Origin: Bacteroidetes bacterium UBA2322
GTDB lineage: Bacteria > Bacteroidota > Bacteroidia > Chitinophagales > UBA2359
NCBI GenBank assembly: GCA_002345145.1
Contig: DDVC01000066.1
Location: 586-14,929, forward strand
Direction: 5' to 3'
Length of the DNA: 14,344 nucleotides
A program made the translations under genes and the position numbers. This document shows, one piece after another, positions 1-6,985 of the stretch (position 1 is its first letter; each line of letters begins with the position of its first letter). Below the pieces are notes generated by a model, which made no database searches, was not told the origin of the DNA, and worked only from the letters and a program-made list of their open reading frames with translations.

Positions 1-329
1 CGTTGCAGTGTTATACCGAAACGCCTGAGTTACAAACGGGTTTTTTGCAGGTAGCTGCATGGCGCAACGATTGGGAAACAATGCAGCGCTTAGAAAAACT
101 GCTGGCACAGGTAAATACGGTGCAAGAGATATTGCAAGATACGGTTACGGCGCTGCGCATGGAAAATACTACGGCGGCGCTTACTTTTTACAATATTTTG
201 AAAAGCGCCGCTCAACAAAATGTGCCGGGTACTACTGAAATACTTGCCGAACTGAAAACGATGCTGCCGGGCAATTTTAAGCAAAAGAAAAAACCGGCTG
301 CCGATGCGCCTGCCAATACAGCCGAATAG
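1..329 (+). CDS. Uncharacterised small paralogous family protein, type I (partial, 5' end outside window)
   Basis: C-terminal part of a gene that runs in from the left edge; the reading frame is open from the first bases and ends at TAG 327-329. About 108 residues are visible. I do not recognise a named family. The protein aligns with the minus-strand gene at 13739-14224: both contain A-A-W-x-N-D-W-E, a D-T pair about 30 residues later, then F-Y, K-S-A and Q-N-V-P-G-T, and both end in a short Lys-rich tail (KKKP / KKQP). I count about 45% identity over the central 67 residues. The V-P-G-[TS] motif is shared with all four family members in this window. No signal peptide or membrane span is visible in this part; it looks helical and soluble. 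It is convergent with the next gene, with a hairpin terminator between. Function unknown; coding status is secure because of the paralogues. Confidence 0.85.
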   Translation, partial: LQCYTETPELQTGFLQVAAWRNDWETMQRLEKLLAQVNTVQEILQDTVTALRMENTTAALTFYNILKSAAQQNVPGTTEILAELKTMLPGNFKQKKKPAADAPANTAE

Positions 330-354
330 GCGTTTTAAAGCGCCGGGGCAATAA

Positions 355-384
355 AAAAGCCCGCCGTAGGTGCGGCGGGCTTTT
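355..384. terminator. Bidirectional intrinsic terminator between convergent genes
   Basis: A 12-base perfect stem (355-366 with 373-384; core GCCCGCCG/CGGCGGGC) with a 6-base loop, an A-run on its left and a T-run on its right. It can serve the forward gene ending at 329 and the reverse gene ending at 405. Confidence 0.88.
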
Positions 385-404
385 GGTTTGGTTATTGGGT
401 TATA

Positions 405-896
405 CTATTCGGTAGGGGTTGGGGTGTCGGTATCTTGTTCGGGGCGGGGAGGCAGGTCAAAAAACGAGTTAAGGTCTTCAAAAATATTGGTGCTGCCGGG
501 TACATCTTGTTCGGCGGCAAATTTAACGTTGTTGTAAAAAGTGCGGCAAAATTGCAATACTTCGGAGCCTACTGCCATGTTGGTATCGTTGAGTTTTTCG
601 GTAATGGCGGTAAAACGTTGCAGCATTTGCAGGGTGGTAAGGTAGTAGGCATAATCGGCTTGTGCAGCGGTTAGGTTGGCAAATGAAGGCACTAAGTGCG
701 GGTTGTCTTGGGCGTACATCATGGCTCGTTGGGCAAAACTGGCTCTGGCATTGCGCATTTTGTACAGTCTTTGTCGTTCATCGGGGGTAAGGTTAATGAC
801 TTTACCGGTCAAAATGGTGTTAATGGTGGCAATGGCGTCGGTAAGGTCGGTCAGTTCTTGCTCGGTAAACGAGGCGGTCAAATTAGCGTAGGGCAT
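405..896 (-). CDS. Uncharacterised small paralogous family protein, type II
   Basis: A 163-residue protein beginning MPYANL, with N-L-T-P-[DE]-E-R at 35-41, L-Y-K-M-R-N at 44-49, A-V-G-S-E-V-L near 108-114, V-P-G-S at 132-135 and F-F-D-L-P-P-R-P-E near the end, then a Thr/Pro/Asp-rich tail. It aligns without any gap with the forward gene at 13192-13665; I count 85 identities in 156 positions (about 54%). It also shares MPY-NL, NLTP and VPG[TS] with the type I members. No signal peptide, membrane span or catalytic motif that I can name; the sequence looks helical and cytoplasmic. The ATG at 896 is chosen because MPYANL is conserved at the start of the paralogue. It faces a type I member across a shared terminator and has its own promoter-like sequence about 60 bases upstream. 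I do not recognise the family and propose no function. Confidence 0.88.
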   Translation of the reverse strand: MPYANLTASFTEQELTDLTDAIATINTILTGKVINLTPDERQRLYKMRNARASFAQRAMMYAQDNPHLVPSFANLTAAQADYAYYLTTLQMLQRFTAITEKLNDTNMAVGSEVLQFCRTFYNNVKFAAEQDVPGSTNIFEDLNSFFDLPPRPEQDTDTPTPTE

Positions 897-956
897 GATT
901 TGGGGGTTTAAAAAGTTAAGAAATGAGTTTTTATGGTGTTATAAACGAACATAGCA

Positions 957-964
957 GTAAAATA
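957..964 (-). promoter_or_regulatory. Putative -7 element for the type II gene at 405-896
   Basis: On the minus strand this reads TATTTTAC, close to the Bacteroidota -7 consensus TAnnTTTG, about 60 bases upstream of the start codon. The paralogue at 13192 has TATATTTA at about the same distance, and the two leaders share further short blocks (AACTAT.TTTA, TTCGTTT, ATTTC.TAACTT). That resemblance between diverged copies supports a real promoter and leader. No convincing -33 element was seen. Confidence 0.45.
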
Positions 965-1059
965 GTTGCTTTGGTTTGTAAAAAAACGTGTTTTTGTTTA
1001 CTTTTATTTTGCGTTAATGCCGGTAAGTTTTAGGGTGGTTTGCTTTGGGGTTTCCTTGC

Positions 1060-1104
1060 TATTTTTACAGGTATAGCATTTGCGCCAAAAACCCATTATC
1101 TTAG
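1060..1104 (+). promoter_or_regulatory. Putative promoter region of the Asp-box protein gene (two candidate -7 elements)
   Basis: TATTTTTA at 1060-1067 lies 17 bases after a TTTG at 1039-1042, a reasonable -33/-7 pair. A second -7-like match, TATCTTAG followed by CCCC, is at 1097-1104, about 30 bases before the chosen ATG and in the same position as in other genes here. I cannot tell which is used. Confidence 0.35.
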
Positions 1105-1133
1105 CCCCTTTATTACCAAATACATACCATACC

Positions 1134-4100
1134 ATGCCTTATAAAATGTTTACTATGGCGGCGCTTTTTGCTGCCTTGTATTGTACTGTTGTTTATGCCC
1201 AACCTAAGGGGGCTGCTGCTGCCGGCAGTGAGTATAACCAAAAATTATACAGTTCCCTACAGTGGCGCAGCATAGGTCCTGCCCGGGGCGGACGCAGCGC
1301 GGCAGTTACCGGCGTGCCGGGCAAACCCGCCCTGTACTATTTTGGCGCTACCGGCGGCGGGGTATGGCGCACCAAAGACGGCGGCAATAACTGGCAAAAC
1401 CTATCTGATGGATACTTTGGCGGCTCTATAGGCGCGGTTGCCGTTAGCGAGGCAGACCCCAATGTGCTGTATGTGGGCGGGGGCGAAAAAACCATCAGGG
1501 GCAATGTATCATCGGGTTACGGCATCTGGAAATCAGAAGATGCCGGCGCATCGTGGAAACAATCGGGCTTAACCCAATCACGGCATATCAGCCGTATCCG
1601 CATTCACCCCAAAAACCCCGATTTGGCGTATGCCGCCGTTATGGGCGATGCCTACAAGAGCCACCCTGAGCGGGGTGTTTTTCGGACCAAAGACGGGGGT
1701 AAAACCTGGCAGCCCATATTGCAGGTAAACGCCGATGTGGGGGCGGTTGATTTAATTTTAGACCCCGCTAACCCGCGCATTTTATATGCCACCACTTGGC
1801 GTTTTAGGCGCACACCGCATAGTTTTTTGAGCGGTGGCGAGGGTTCGGGCATTTGGAAAAGTACCGATGGGGGCGATACATGGAAAAACCTGTCGGAAAA
1901 CGAGGGGTTTCCCAAAGCGCCCCTTGGCATTATAGGCGTTGCCGTTTCGCCTGCCAACCCGCAGCGCGTATGGGCTATGACCGAAGCAAAGGAGGGCGGC
2001 TTGTTTAGAAGCGATGACGGGGGTAAAACGTGGAAAAAAATAAACGACGACCGCAGCCTCCGCCAGCGTGCATGGTACTACACCCGCGTGTATGCCCACC
2101 CTAAAAACCCCGATGTGGTGTATGTGCTCAATGTGGGTTTTCACAAATCGCAAGACGGGGGTAAAACTTTTACCGCTATTGACACCCCACATGGCGACCA
2201 CCACGACCTGTGGATTGCCCCCGATGACCCCGACCGCATGATTATAGCCGATGACGGCGGCGCACAAGTTAGCTTTGACGGCGGTATAAAATGGAGTACC
2301 TACCTAAACCAACCCACCGCCCAGTTTTACCGTGTTACTACCGATACCCATTTTCCGTACCGCATTTACGCCGCACAGCAAGATAACTCCACCATACGCA
2401 TTCCGCACCGCACTGCCGGCTGGTTTATTACAGACCGCGATTGGGAAGAAACCGCCGGCGGCGAAAGCGCCCATATTGCCCCCGACCCGCTTAACCCCGA
2501 TGTGGTGTATGCCGGCAGTTACGATGGTTACCTTACCCGACTTGACCACCAAACCCGACAGGAGCGCGCCATTAACGTATGGCCCGATAACCCTATGGGG
2601 CACGGCGCCGAGGGCATGAAATACCGGTTTCAGTGGAATTTTCCCATCTTTTTTTCGCCACACAACCCCAAAAAACTCTACACCTGCTCTAATCACCTGC
2701 ACGTAACCTACAACGAAGGGCAAAGCTGGGAAATCATCAGTCCCGACCTTACCCGAAACGACCCCGCTAAACTGGGTGCATCGGGCGGTCCTATTACCAA
2801 AGACAACACCTCGGTAGAGTACTATTGCACCATTTTTGCCGCTGCCGAGTCGCCCATTGAAAAAGACCTTATCTGGACAGGCTCCGATGACGGTTTGGTG
2901 CACCTTACCCAAAACGGCGGTAAAGACTGGCAAAATGTAACGCCTAAAAACCTGCCCGAGTGGACAATGATTAACAGCATAGAGCCCGACCCGCACCAAA
3001 AAGGCAGCATGTACTTTGCCGCTACCCGATACAAAATGGGCGACTACGCGCCGTATTTGTTTAAAACGAAGGACTATGGTAAAACATGGACTAAGATAAC
3101 AAAAGGCATTGCCGATGAACATTTTACCCGAGTACTCCGAGCCGACCCCGCCCGACCCGGTTTGCTGTACTGCGGCACCGAAACCGGTATGTATATTTCT
3201 TTTGACGACGGCGCTAACTGGCAGCCTTTTCAGCTAAACCTGCCCATAGTACCCATTACCGACCTTGCCGTGCGCGATAACAACCTTATTGCCGCCACAC
3301 AAGGCAGAAGCCTCTGGATTATAGACGACCTTACACCCCTGCACCAACTGAGCAAGGAGGTAGCCAATGCCGATTTTTACCTATACCAACCCATGCCCAC
3401 CTATAGGTTTACCGGCGTAGGCGCCGGCGAGGGCAATTACAGCGGCGAAAACCGCCAAAACGGCGTAATGATTCACTACTACCTAAAAAACAAGCCCGAT
3501 TCTGCCGCCAACATCTCCCTCGAAATTTTGGAGAACGACACCCTTGTTATTCGCAAATTCTCTAACAAAGCCAAAGAAAACCGCGACAAAATTAACCCCA
3601 AAGACAGCGCCAACCTCTTTATCTGGAACATGAAATACCCCAATGCCAAGGGTTTTGACGGCATGATTCTATGGTGGGCAAACCTAAGCGGACCCACCGC
3701 CCTGCCCGGCAAATACAAAGTAAGGCTAACGGTAAACGACAAAGCGCAAACACAAGATTTTGTGATACTGAAAGACCCCCGCTCCACCGCCTCGCCTAAT
3801 GATATGCAACAACAATTTACCTTTGTAAAGGAAGTTTGCGACAAGCTCACTCAAGTACACCAAACCATTGCTACCATACGCGATGTGCGCAAACAACTAT
3901 CGGATTACAAAGAACGCATAAAAGCCGATGACAAACTAAAAGACCTGCTCACCCAAGCCAACACCATTGACTCGCTGATGACCACCGTAGAAGAAACCCT
4001 CTACCAAACCAAAAACCGAAGCGGTCAAGACCCGCTCAACTTCCCCATTCGGCTCAACAACAAACTTGCCCACCTAAACGCCCTCATCTATGCCGATTAC

Positions 4101-4268
4101 CCCCCTACCAACCAAGCCATAGCGGTTAAAAACGAACTCACCCAAGCCATAGATGCCCAACTTGCCATAGCTAAAACCATTTTTGAACAGCAAATTCCGC
4201 AGTTTAACCAAATGATTAGAGATAAGGCGGTAGATGTAATTTTGCTCAAACAAGAAGAAAAAAAGTAG
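1134..4268 (+). CDS. Exported VPS10/BNR-like Asp-box repeat protein (glycosyl-hydrolase-like beta-propeller)
   Basis: A 1,044-residue protein in the large Bacteroidota family usually annotated as VPS10-domain or BNR-repeat glycosyl-hydrolase-like protein. I start it at the ATG at 1134 rather than the upstream in-frame TTG at 1080, because this gives a good Sec signal peptide: Lys at 4, a hydrophobic core at about 6-20, and a probable cut after V-Y-A at 20-22. The family-typical opening W-R-S-I-G-P-A-R-G-G-R follows at 44-54. I count about eleven Asp-box-like motifs (for example RTKDGGNNW, KSEDAGASW, KSTDGGDTW, RSDDGGKTW, KTKDYGKTW, SFDDGANW) over roughly the first 700 residues, which implies one or two beta-propellers. 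The last ~270 residues are a small domain and a charged, probably coiled-coil helical tail. No membrane anchor and no clear type IX secretion C-terminal domain were seen, so it may be periplasmic. True enzymatic activity is unproven for this family; binding or protease-like roles are also possible. Confidence 0.93.
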   Translation: MPYKMFTMAALFAALYCTVVYAQPKGAAAAGSEYNQKLYSSLQWRSIGPARGGRSAAVTGVPGKPALYYFGATGGGVWRTKDGGNNWQNLSDGYFGGSIGAVAVSEADPNVLYVGGGEKTIRGNVSSGYGIWKSEDAGASWKQSGLTQSRHISRIRIHPKNPDLAYAAVMGDAYKSHPERGVFRTKDGGKTWQPILQVNADVGAVDLILDPANPRILYATTWRFRRTPHSFLSGGEGSGIWKSTDGGDTWKNLSENEGFPKAPLGIIGVAVSPANPQRVWAMTEAKEGGLFRSDDGGKTWKKINDDRSLRQRAWYYTRVYAHPKNPDVVYVLNVGFHKSQDGGKTFTAIDTPHGDHHDLWIAPDDPDRMIIADDGGAQVSFDGGIKWSTYLNQPTAQFYRVTTDTHFPYRIYAAQQDNSTIRIPHRTAGWFITDRDWEETAGGESAHIAPDPLNPDVVYAGSYDGYLTRLDHQTRQERAINVWPDNPMGHGAEGMKYRFQWNFPIFFSPHNPKKLYTCSNHLHVTYNEGQSWEIISPDLTRNDPAKLGASGGPITKDNTSVEYYCTIFAAAESPIEKDLIWTGSDDGLVHLTQNGGKDWQNVTPKNLPEWTMINSIEPDPHQKGSMYFAATRYKMGDYAPYLFKTKDYGKTWTKITKGIADEHFTRVLRADPARPGLLYCGTETGMYISFDDGANWQPFQLNLPIVPITDLAVRDNNLIAATQGRSLWIIDDLTPLHQLSKEVANADFYLYQPMPTYRFTGVGAGEGNYSGENRQNGVMIHYYLKNKPDSAANISLEILENDTLVIRKFSNKAKENRDKINPKDSANLFIWNMKYPNAKGFDGMILWWANLSGPTALPGKYKVRLTVNDKAQTQDFVILKDPRSTASPNDMQQQFTFVKEVCDKLTQVHQTIATIRDVRKQLSDYKERIKADDKLKDLLTQANTIDSLMTTVEETLYQTKNRSGQDPLNFPIRLNNKLAHLNALIYADYPPTNQAIAVKNELTQAIDAQLAIAKTIFEQQIPQFNQMIRDKAVDVILLKQEEKK

Positions 4269-4292
4269 CCCGATGGGTAAACTTGCCTCCAC

Positions 4293-4646
4293 TGAGTAAC
4301 GTGCGGTTTGAGTTATGAGTTTGCTCAAAGGTTTACCGTAAAAGGCTTGCAGACAGGTGAGGTGGTATATTTCGGTGCGCTGCACCTTGTTAATAGGGCA
4401 ATTAACTTGGTGGCTACCTATATTACGGTGCGCTGCACCTTTGTAAAACCAAAAATGCCAATTTATGAGGGTCAATTACTAACACCCAAGGGGCAGCGCC
4501 CCGTTATCTTGGTAGAACAGAGGCAAAAATGTTTTTATCAGGTGCAGCGCACCGAAATCTGTTGCCGGTTTTATCAAGTGCATCTAAACCACACACAGGC
4601 TTTGCTCTATCGGGCGTTTATTTTAATTTCAACCTTACGTTACTCA
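4293..4646. mobile_element. MITE-like non-coding element with terminal inverted repeats and internal hairpins
   Basis: A 354-base segment in the spacer behind the Asp-box gene. Its ends are imperfect inverted repeats (4293-4314 and 4625-4646): the outer ten bases, TGAGTAACGT, are identical and 17 of 22 positions match overall. Inside are three copies of a 15-base palindromic unit, CGGTGCGCTGCACCT: two forward (4373-4387, 4426-4440) and one reversed (4540-4554). A variant hairpin, GGGGCAGCGCCCC, is at 4490-4502, and a weaker hairpin GTTAAT...ATTAAC at 4389-4406. The first and last palindromes extend to 19 bases in inverted orientation. I see no credible gene inside, although a forward reading frame is open across it. 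No obvious target-site duplication. It may be a MITE, a REP-type cluster or a structured RNA; dispersal in the genome was not tested. Confidence 0.5.
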
Positions 4647-4686
4647 CTACTAAAACTACCGAATAAGAACTCACCCCCAACCCATC

Positions 4687-4714
4687 GCCGTTGTTTTGTG
4701 GGCACACAAACAAC
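4687..4714. repeat. Dispersed palindromic repeat, copy 1 (5' side of the kinase gene)
   Basis: GCC then GTTGTTTTGTG, a 4-base loop GGCA, and CACAAACAAC. The reverse complement of 6801-6828 differs only in the loop. It can form a 10-base-pair hairpin. Confidence 0.6.
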
Positions 4715-4774
4715 CCCCGATAAATCGGCATTTAGACTTCGTATTTGCGTTTGTTGTGAGTACCATCTACTATC

Positions 4775-4802
4775 TTTTCACTCTTCACTTTTCACTTTTC
4801 AC
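4775..4802 (+). repeat. Heptanucleotide tandem repeat (TTTTCAC x4) upstream of the kinase promoter
   Basis: Four consecutive 7-base units TTTTCAC, the second with one change (TCTTCAC), followed by a partial unit. It ends 21 bases before the -7-like element at 4824. Confidence 0.7.
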
Positions 4803-4823
4803 TTCAATATACCCAATACTTTG

Positions 4824-4831
4824 TATCTTTA
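4824..4831 (+). promoter_or_regulatory. Putative -7 element of the kinase gene
   Basis: TATCTTTA followed by CCCCC, about 30 bases before the ATG at 4862. It matches TAnnTTTG in all but the last base. The -33 region would fall in or next to the heptamer repeat; no clear TTG-type -33 was found. Confidence 0.45.
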
Positions 4832-4861
4832 CCCCCGCACAAAAAACCACCACCACCAACC

Positions 4862-6748
4862 ATGCCCGATGAAATAAAAACTTTCGAAGATTTTACCAAA
4901 CGCTACCATTTAGCCAATCCGCCCCAACTGCTGGGCGAGGGCGGATTTGGTAAGGTATATTTAGCTTACGATGTAATGCGCTCGCGGCAGGTAGCCGTTA
5001 AGGTGAGCGAGGTAAAAGGCACCGGCGAGGCTTACAGCCTGCTCAGCGAATTTAAGTTGGTAAAAGAACAGATACCTCAACACCCCAATATTGCTTTTTA
5101 TGGAGCCTGCTACCGCATACCGCTGGGGCTTACCTCATCTGACTATGCCGTGATGGACTACTACCCGCTGGGCAACCTGAAAAAACTGCGCCAAAACCAA
5201 CCGCTTACCGATGAACAAAAACAAGATATAACCTTACAGATATTGGCAGGATTGCAACACCTGCACACCAGCGCCAACAAGGGTAAGGGCATTATACACC
5301 GCGACCTTAAATCTACCAATATACTCATAGTCCAAAACCCCATGACCGGCGGCTACATACCCAAAATAGGCGATTTTGGCATTTCAAAATCTTTGTCATC
5401 GGGTAGCGGACATACCAGCAATTCTTTTGCCGGCGGCTCTTTGTACTACGCCGCCCCCGAACAACTGAGCGGCTTGGAAAACATAGGTAAAAATGCCGAC
5501 CTGTGGAGCTGGGGTGTGCTTACATACGAATTATATACGGGCGAGCTGCCCTTTAAATTAGAAGACAGTGGTAACGATGAATCGCGCCAAGGCAGGTTTT
5601 ATAATTTACTAAAACAAGAGCCTACCCCCCCACTGCTGCCCACCCTGCCCCCTGCCATACAGAAAGCCATAAGCCGCTGCCTCGTTTTTGACAAAACCAA
5701 ACGCCTGCAAACAGCAGAGGAGGTTAGGAAAATTATAATAGGTGGAAAAGTGGAAGAAAAAACGGAGGAGAAGATGGATGAGGAAATTGATACCATTCCT
5801 CCTCCAAAACCCGATTATCCCGAAACACCTACCATTTACCCCCCGAAATCAGGAGGGAAAAAAACTACTCCGAAAGTGCCACCACCTAAACCACCAGAAA
5901 GTGGTAATGCCCTGTTACCAATAATAGGGTTAGGGGTATTGTTGGTAGTAGTATTGGTAACGGTTTTAGGCATCTATGTGAATAATGATACAAACAATGC
6001 GCCGCCGCAAAGCACGGAAACTCCGGTAGATTCTGAAACTCAGCCCGGCGACCCATTTGAAAACGACATGGTGTATGTAGAGGGCGGCACTTTTACTATG
6101 GGCTGTACTCCTGAGCAGGGCAGCGATTGCGAAGATGATGAAAAACCCCCGTACTCCAAAACGGTAAGCAATTTTTATATGGGCAAATATGAGGTAACCC
6201 AAGCCCAATGGCGGCAGGTAATGGGCAGCAACCCACCTGAACTGTACAATACCGGCTGCGACCAATGCCCGGTGGAAAGTGTAAGCCACGATGACATACA
6301 GCAATTTTTAAAAAAACTAAACCAACAAACGGGTAAGAGCTACCGGCTGCCCACCGAAGCAGAATGGGAATACGCTGCCCGCGGAGGCAATAAAAGTAAG
6401 GGCTACAAATATGCCGGCAGCAATAATATAGATGCAGTGGCTTGGTACTATTATAATTACCAACAGAGCAAACACGGCGCCGAGGGCACTACCCACCCGG
6501 TAGGCGCTAAAGCGGCAAACGAGCTGGATTTGTATGATATGAGTGGCAATGTATGGGAGTGGTGCCAGGATTGGTTTAAGGGCTATCCGGGCAGCAGCGG
6601 CGTGAGTGATGAAACGGGTGCAATCCGCGTGTTGCGCGGCGGCAGTTTTAGCAGCAATGCGCAGAGCTGCCGGGTGTCTTTTCGGGGCAACAACACCCCC
6701 GGTAATCGCGACAGCCACCGCGGCTTCCGCCTTGTGGTGTCCCCGTAG
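4862..6748 (+). CDS. Transmembrane Ser/Thr protein kinase with C-terminal SUMF1/FGE-like domain
   Basis: A 628-residue predicted membrane sensor kinase. Residues about 18-293 form a complete Hanks-type kinase domain: Gly-rich loop GEGGFG at 25-30, ATP-anchoring Lys in VAVK (K47), catalytic loop HRDLKSTN at 146-153, DFG at 171-173, APE at 198-200 and the DLWSWG helix at 213-218, so it should be active. A charged linker rich in Glu/Lys and then Pro (about 295-347) leads to a single membrane span at about 350-373. Residues about 401-627 are an FGE-sulfatase (SUMF1-type) domain with GNVWEW at 562-567, RGGS at 592-595 and GFR at 621-623. From memory of human FGE, the first catalytic Cys is replaced here by Ser (S598); only the second (C603) remains. 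Formylglycine synthesis is therefore unlikely, and a ligand- or glycan-binding role is more plausible. The kinase faces the cytoplasm and the SUMF1 domain the periplasm (inference). It appears monocistronic and ends before a strong terminator. Confidence 0.93.
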   Translation: MPDEIKTFEDFTKRYHLANPPQLLGEGGFGKVYLAYDVMRSRQVAVKVSEVKGTGEAYSLLSEFKLVKEQIPQHPNIAFYGACYRIPLGLTSSDYAVMDYYPLGNLKKLRQNQPLTDEQKQDITLQILAGLQHLHTSANKGKGIIHRDLKSTNILIVQNPMTGGYIPKIGDFGISKSLSSGSGHTSNSFAGGSLYYAAPEQLSGLENIGKNADLWSWGVLTYELYTGELPFKLEDSGNDESRQGRFYNLLKQEPTPPLLPTLPPAIQKAISRCLVFDKTKRLQTAEEVRKIIIGGKVEEKTEEKMDEEIDTIPPPKPDYPETPTIYPPKSGGKKTTPKVPPPKPPESGNALLPIIGLGVLLVVVLVTVLGIYVNNDTNNAPPQSTETPVDSETQPGDPFENDMVYVEGGTFTMGCTPEQGSDCEDDEKPPYSKTVSNFYMGKYEVTQAQWRQVMGSNPPELYNTGCDQCPVESVSHDDIQQFLKKLNQQTGKSYRLPTEAEWEYAARGGNKSKGYKYAGSNNIDAVAWYYYNYQQSKHGAEGTTHPVGAKAANELDLYDMSGNVWEWCQDWFKGYPGSSGVSDETGAIRVLRGGSFSSNAQSCRVSFRGNNTPGNRDSHRGFRLVVSP

Positions 6749-6800
6749 TTTATCTGGTTTGCTTTTCCGGTTTTTTCCTTTGGGCTAATAGGGTAAGCGA

Positions 6801-6828
6801 GTTGTTTGTGGGGACACAAAACAACGGC
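6801..6828. repeat. Dispersed palindromic repeat, copy 2 (3' side of the kinase gene, inverted)
   Basis: GTTGTTTGTG, loop GGGA, CACAAAACAAC, then GGC. It is the inverted partner of 4687-4714, so the two copies bracket the kinase gene. Confidence 0.6.
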
Positions 6829-6840
6829 AGAGTTTACCTC

Positions 6841-6893
6841 AAAAAAAGCAAAGCAAAACGCCATAGCGGTAGCGGCGTTTGCGTGCTTTTTTT
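6841..6893. terminator. Bidirectional terminator between the kinase and glycosyltransferase genes
   Basis: Core stem AAACGCC (6856-6862) with GGCGTTT (6874-6880), extended by C/G pairs and by an A7 run at 6841-6847 facing a T7 run at 6887-6893. The flanking A and T runs allow termination from both sides. Confidence 0.78.
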
Positions 6894-6931
6894 GTTAGGT
6901 AAACGATAAAATGGTGTTCAAACCTTATTTC

Positions 6932-6964
6932 AAACCTTATAGGTTTTTAAAACCTATAAGGTTT
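6932..6964. repeat. 33-base palindromic repeat, copy 1
   Basis: Two perfect 16-base arms, AAACCTTATAGGTTTT (6932-6947) and its reverse complement (6949-6964), separated by one base. Both arms recur exactly at 9087-9119. A T-run follows on the plus strand, so it may also act in termination. It lies just past the 3' end of the glycosyltransferase gene. Confidence 0.8.
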
Positions 6965-6985
6965 TTTTAGGTAATGTTGCCACTT

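Noticed and set aside
2304..3122. Reverse open frame of 272 codons
   Set aside because: It lies wholly antisense to the well-supported Asp-box gene and has no domain logic; an effect of G+C-rich codon use. The reverse frames at 1652-2267 are rejected for the same reason.
1134..4268. Type IX secretion cargo with C-terminal sorting domain
   Set aside because: The C-terminus is a charged helical tail ending Q-E-E-K-K, without the usual beta-rich sorting domain or its conserved motifs.
4308..4877. Forward open frame of 189 codons in the spacer before the kinase gene
   Set aside because: It runs through terminal inverted repeats, hairpins, the heptamer repeat and the kinase promoter; the translation is low-complexity and resembles no protein. 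Same judgement for the reverse frame at 4074-4475.
6317..6718. Reverse open frame of 133 codons
   Set aside because: Antisense to the SUMF1 domain of the kinase gene, whose motifs are intact.
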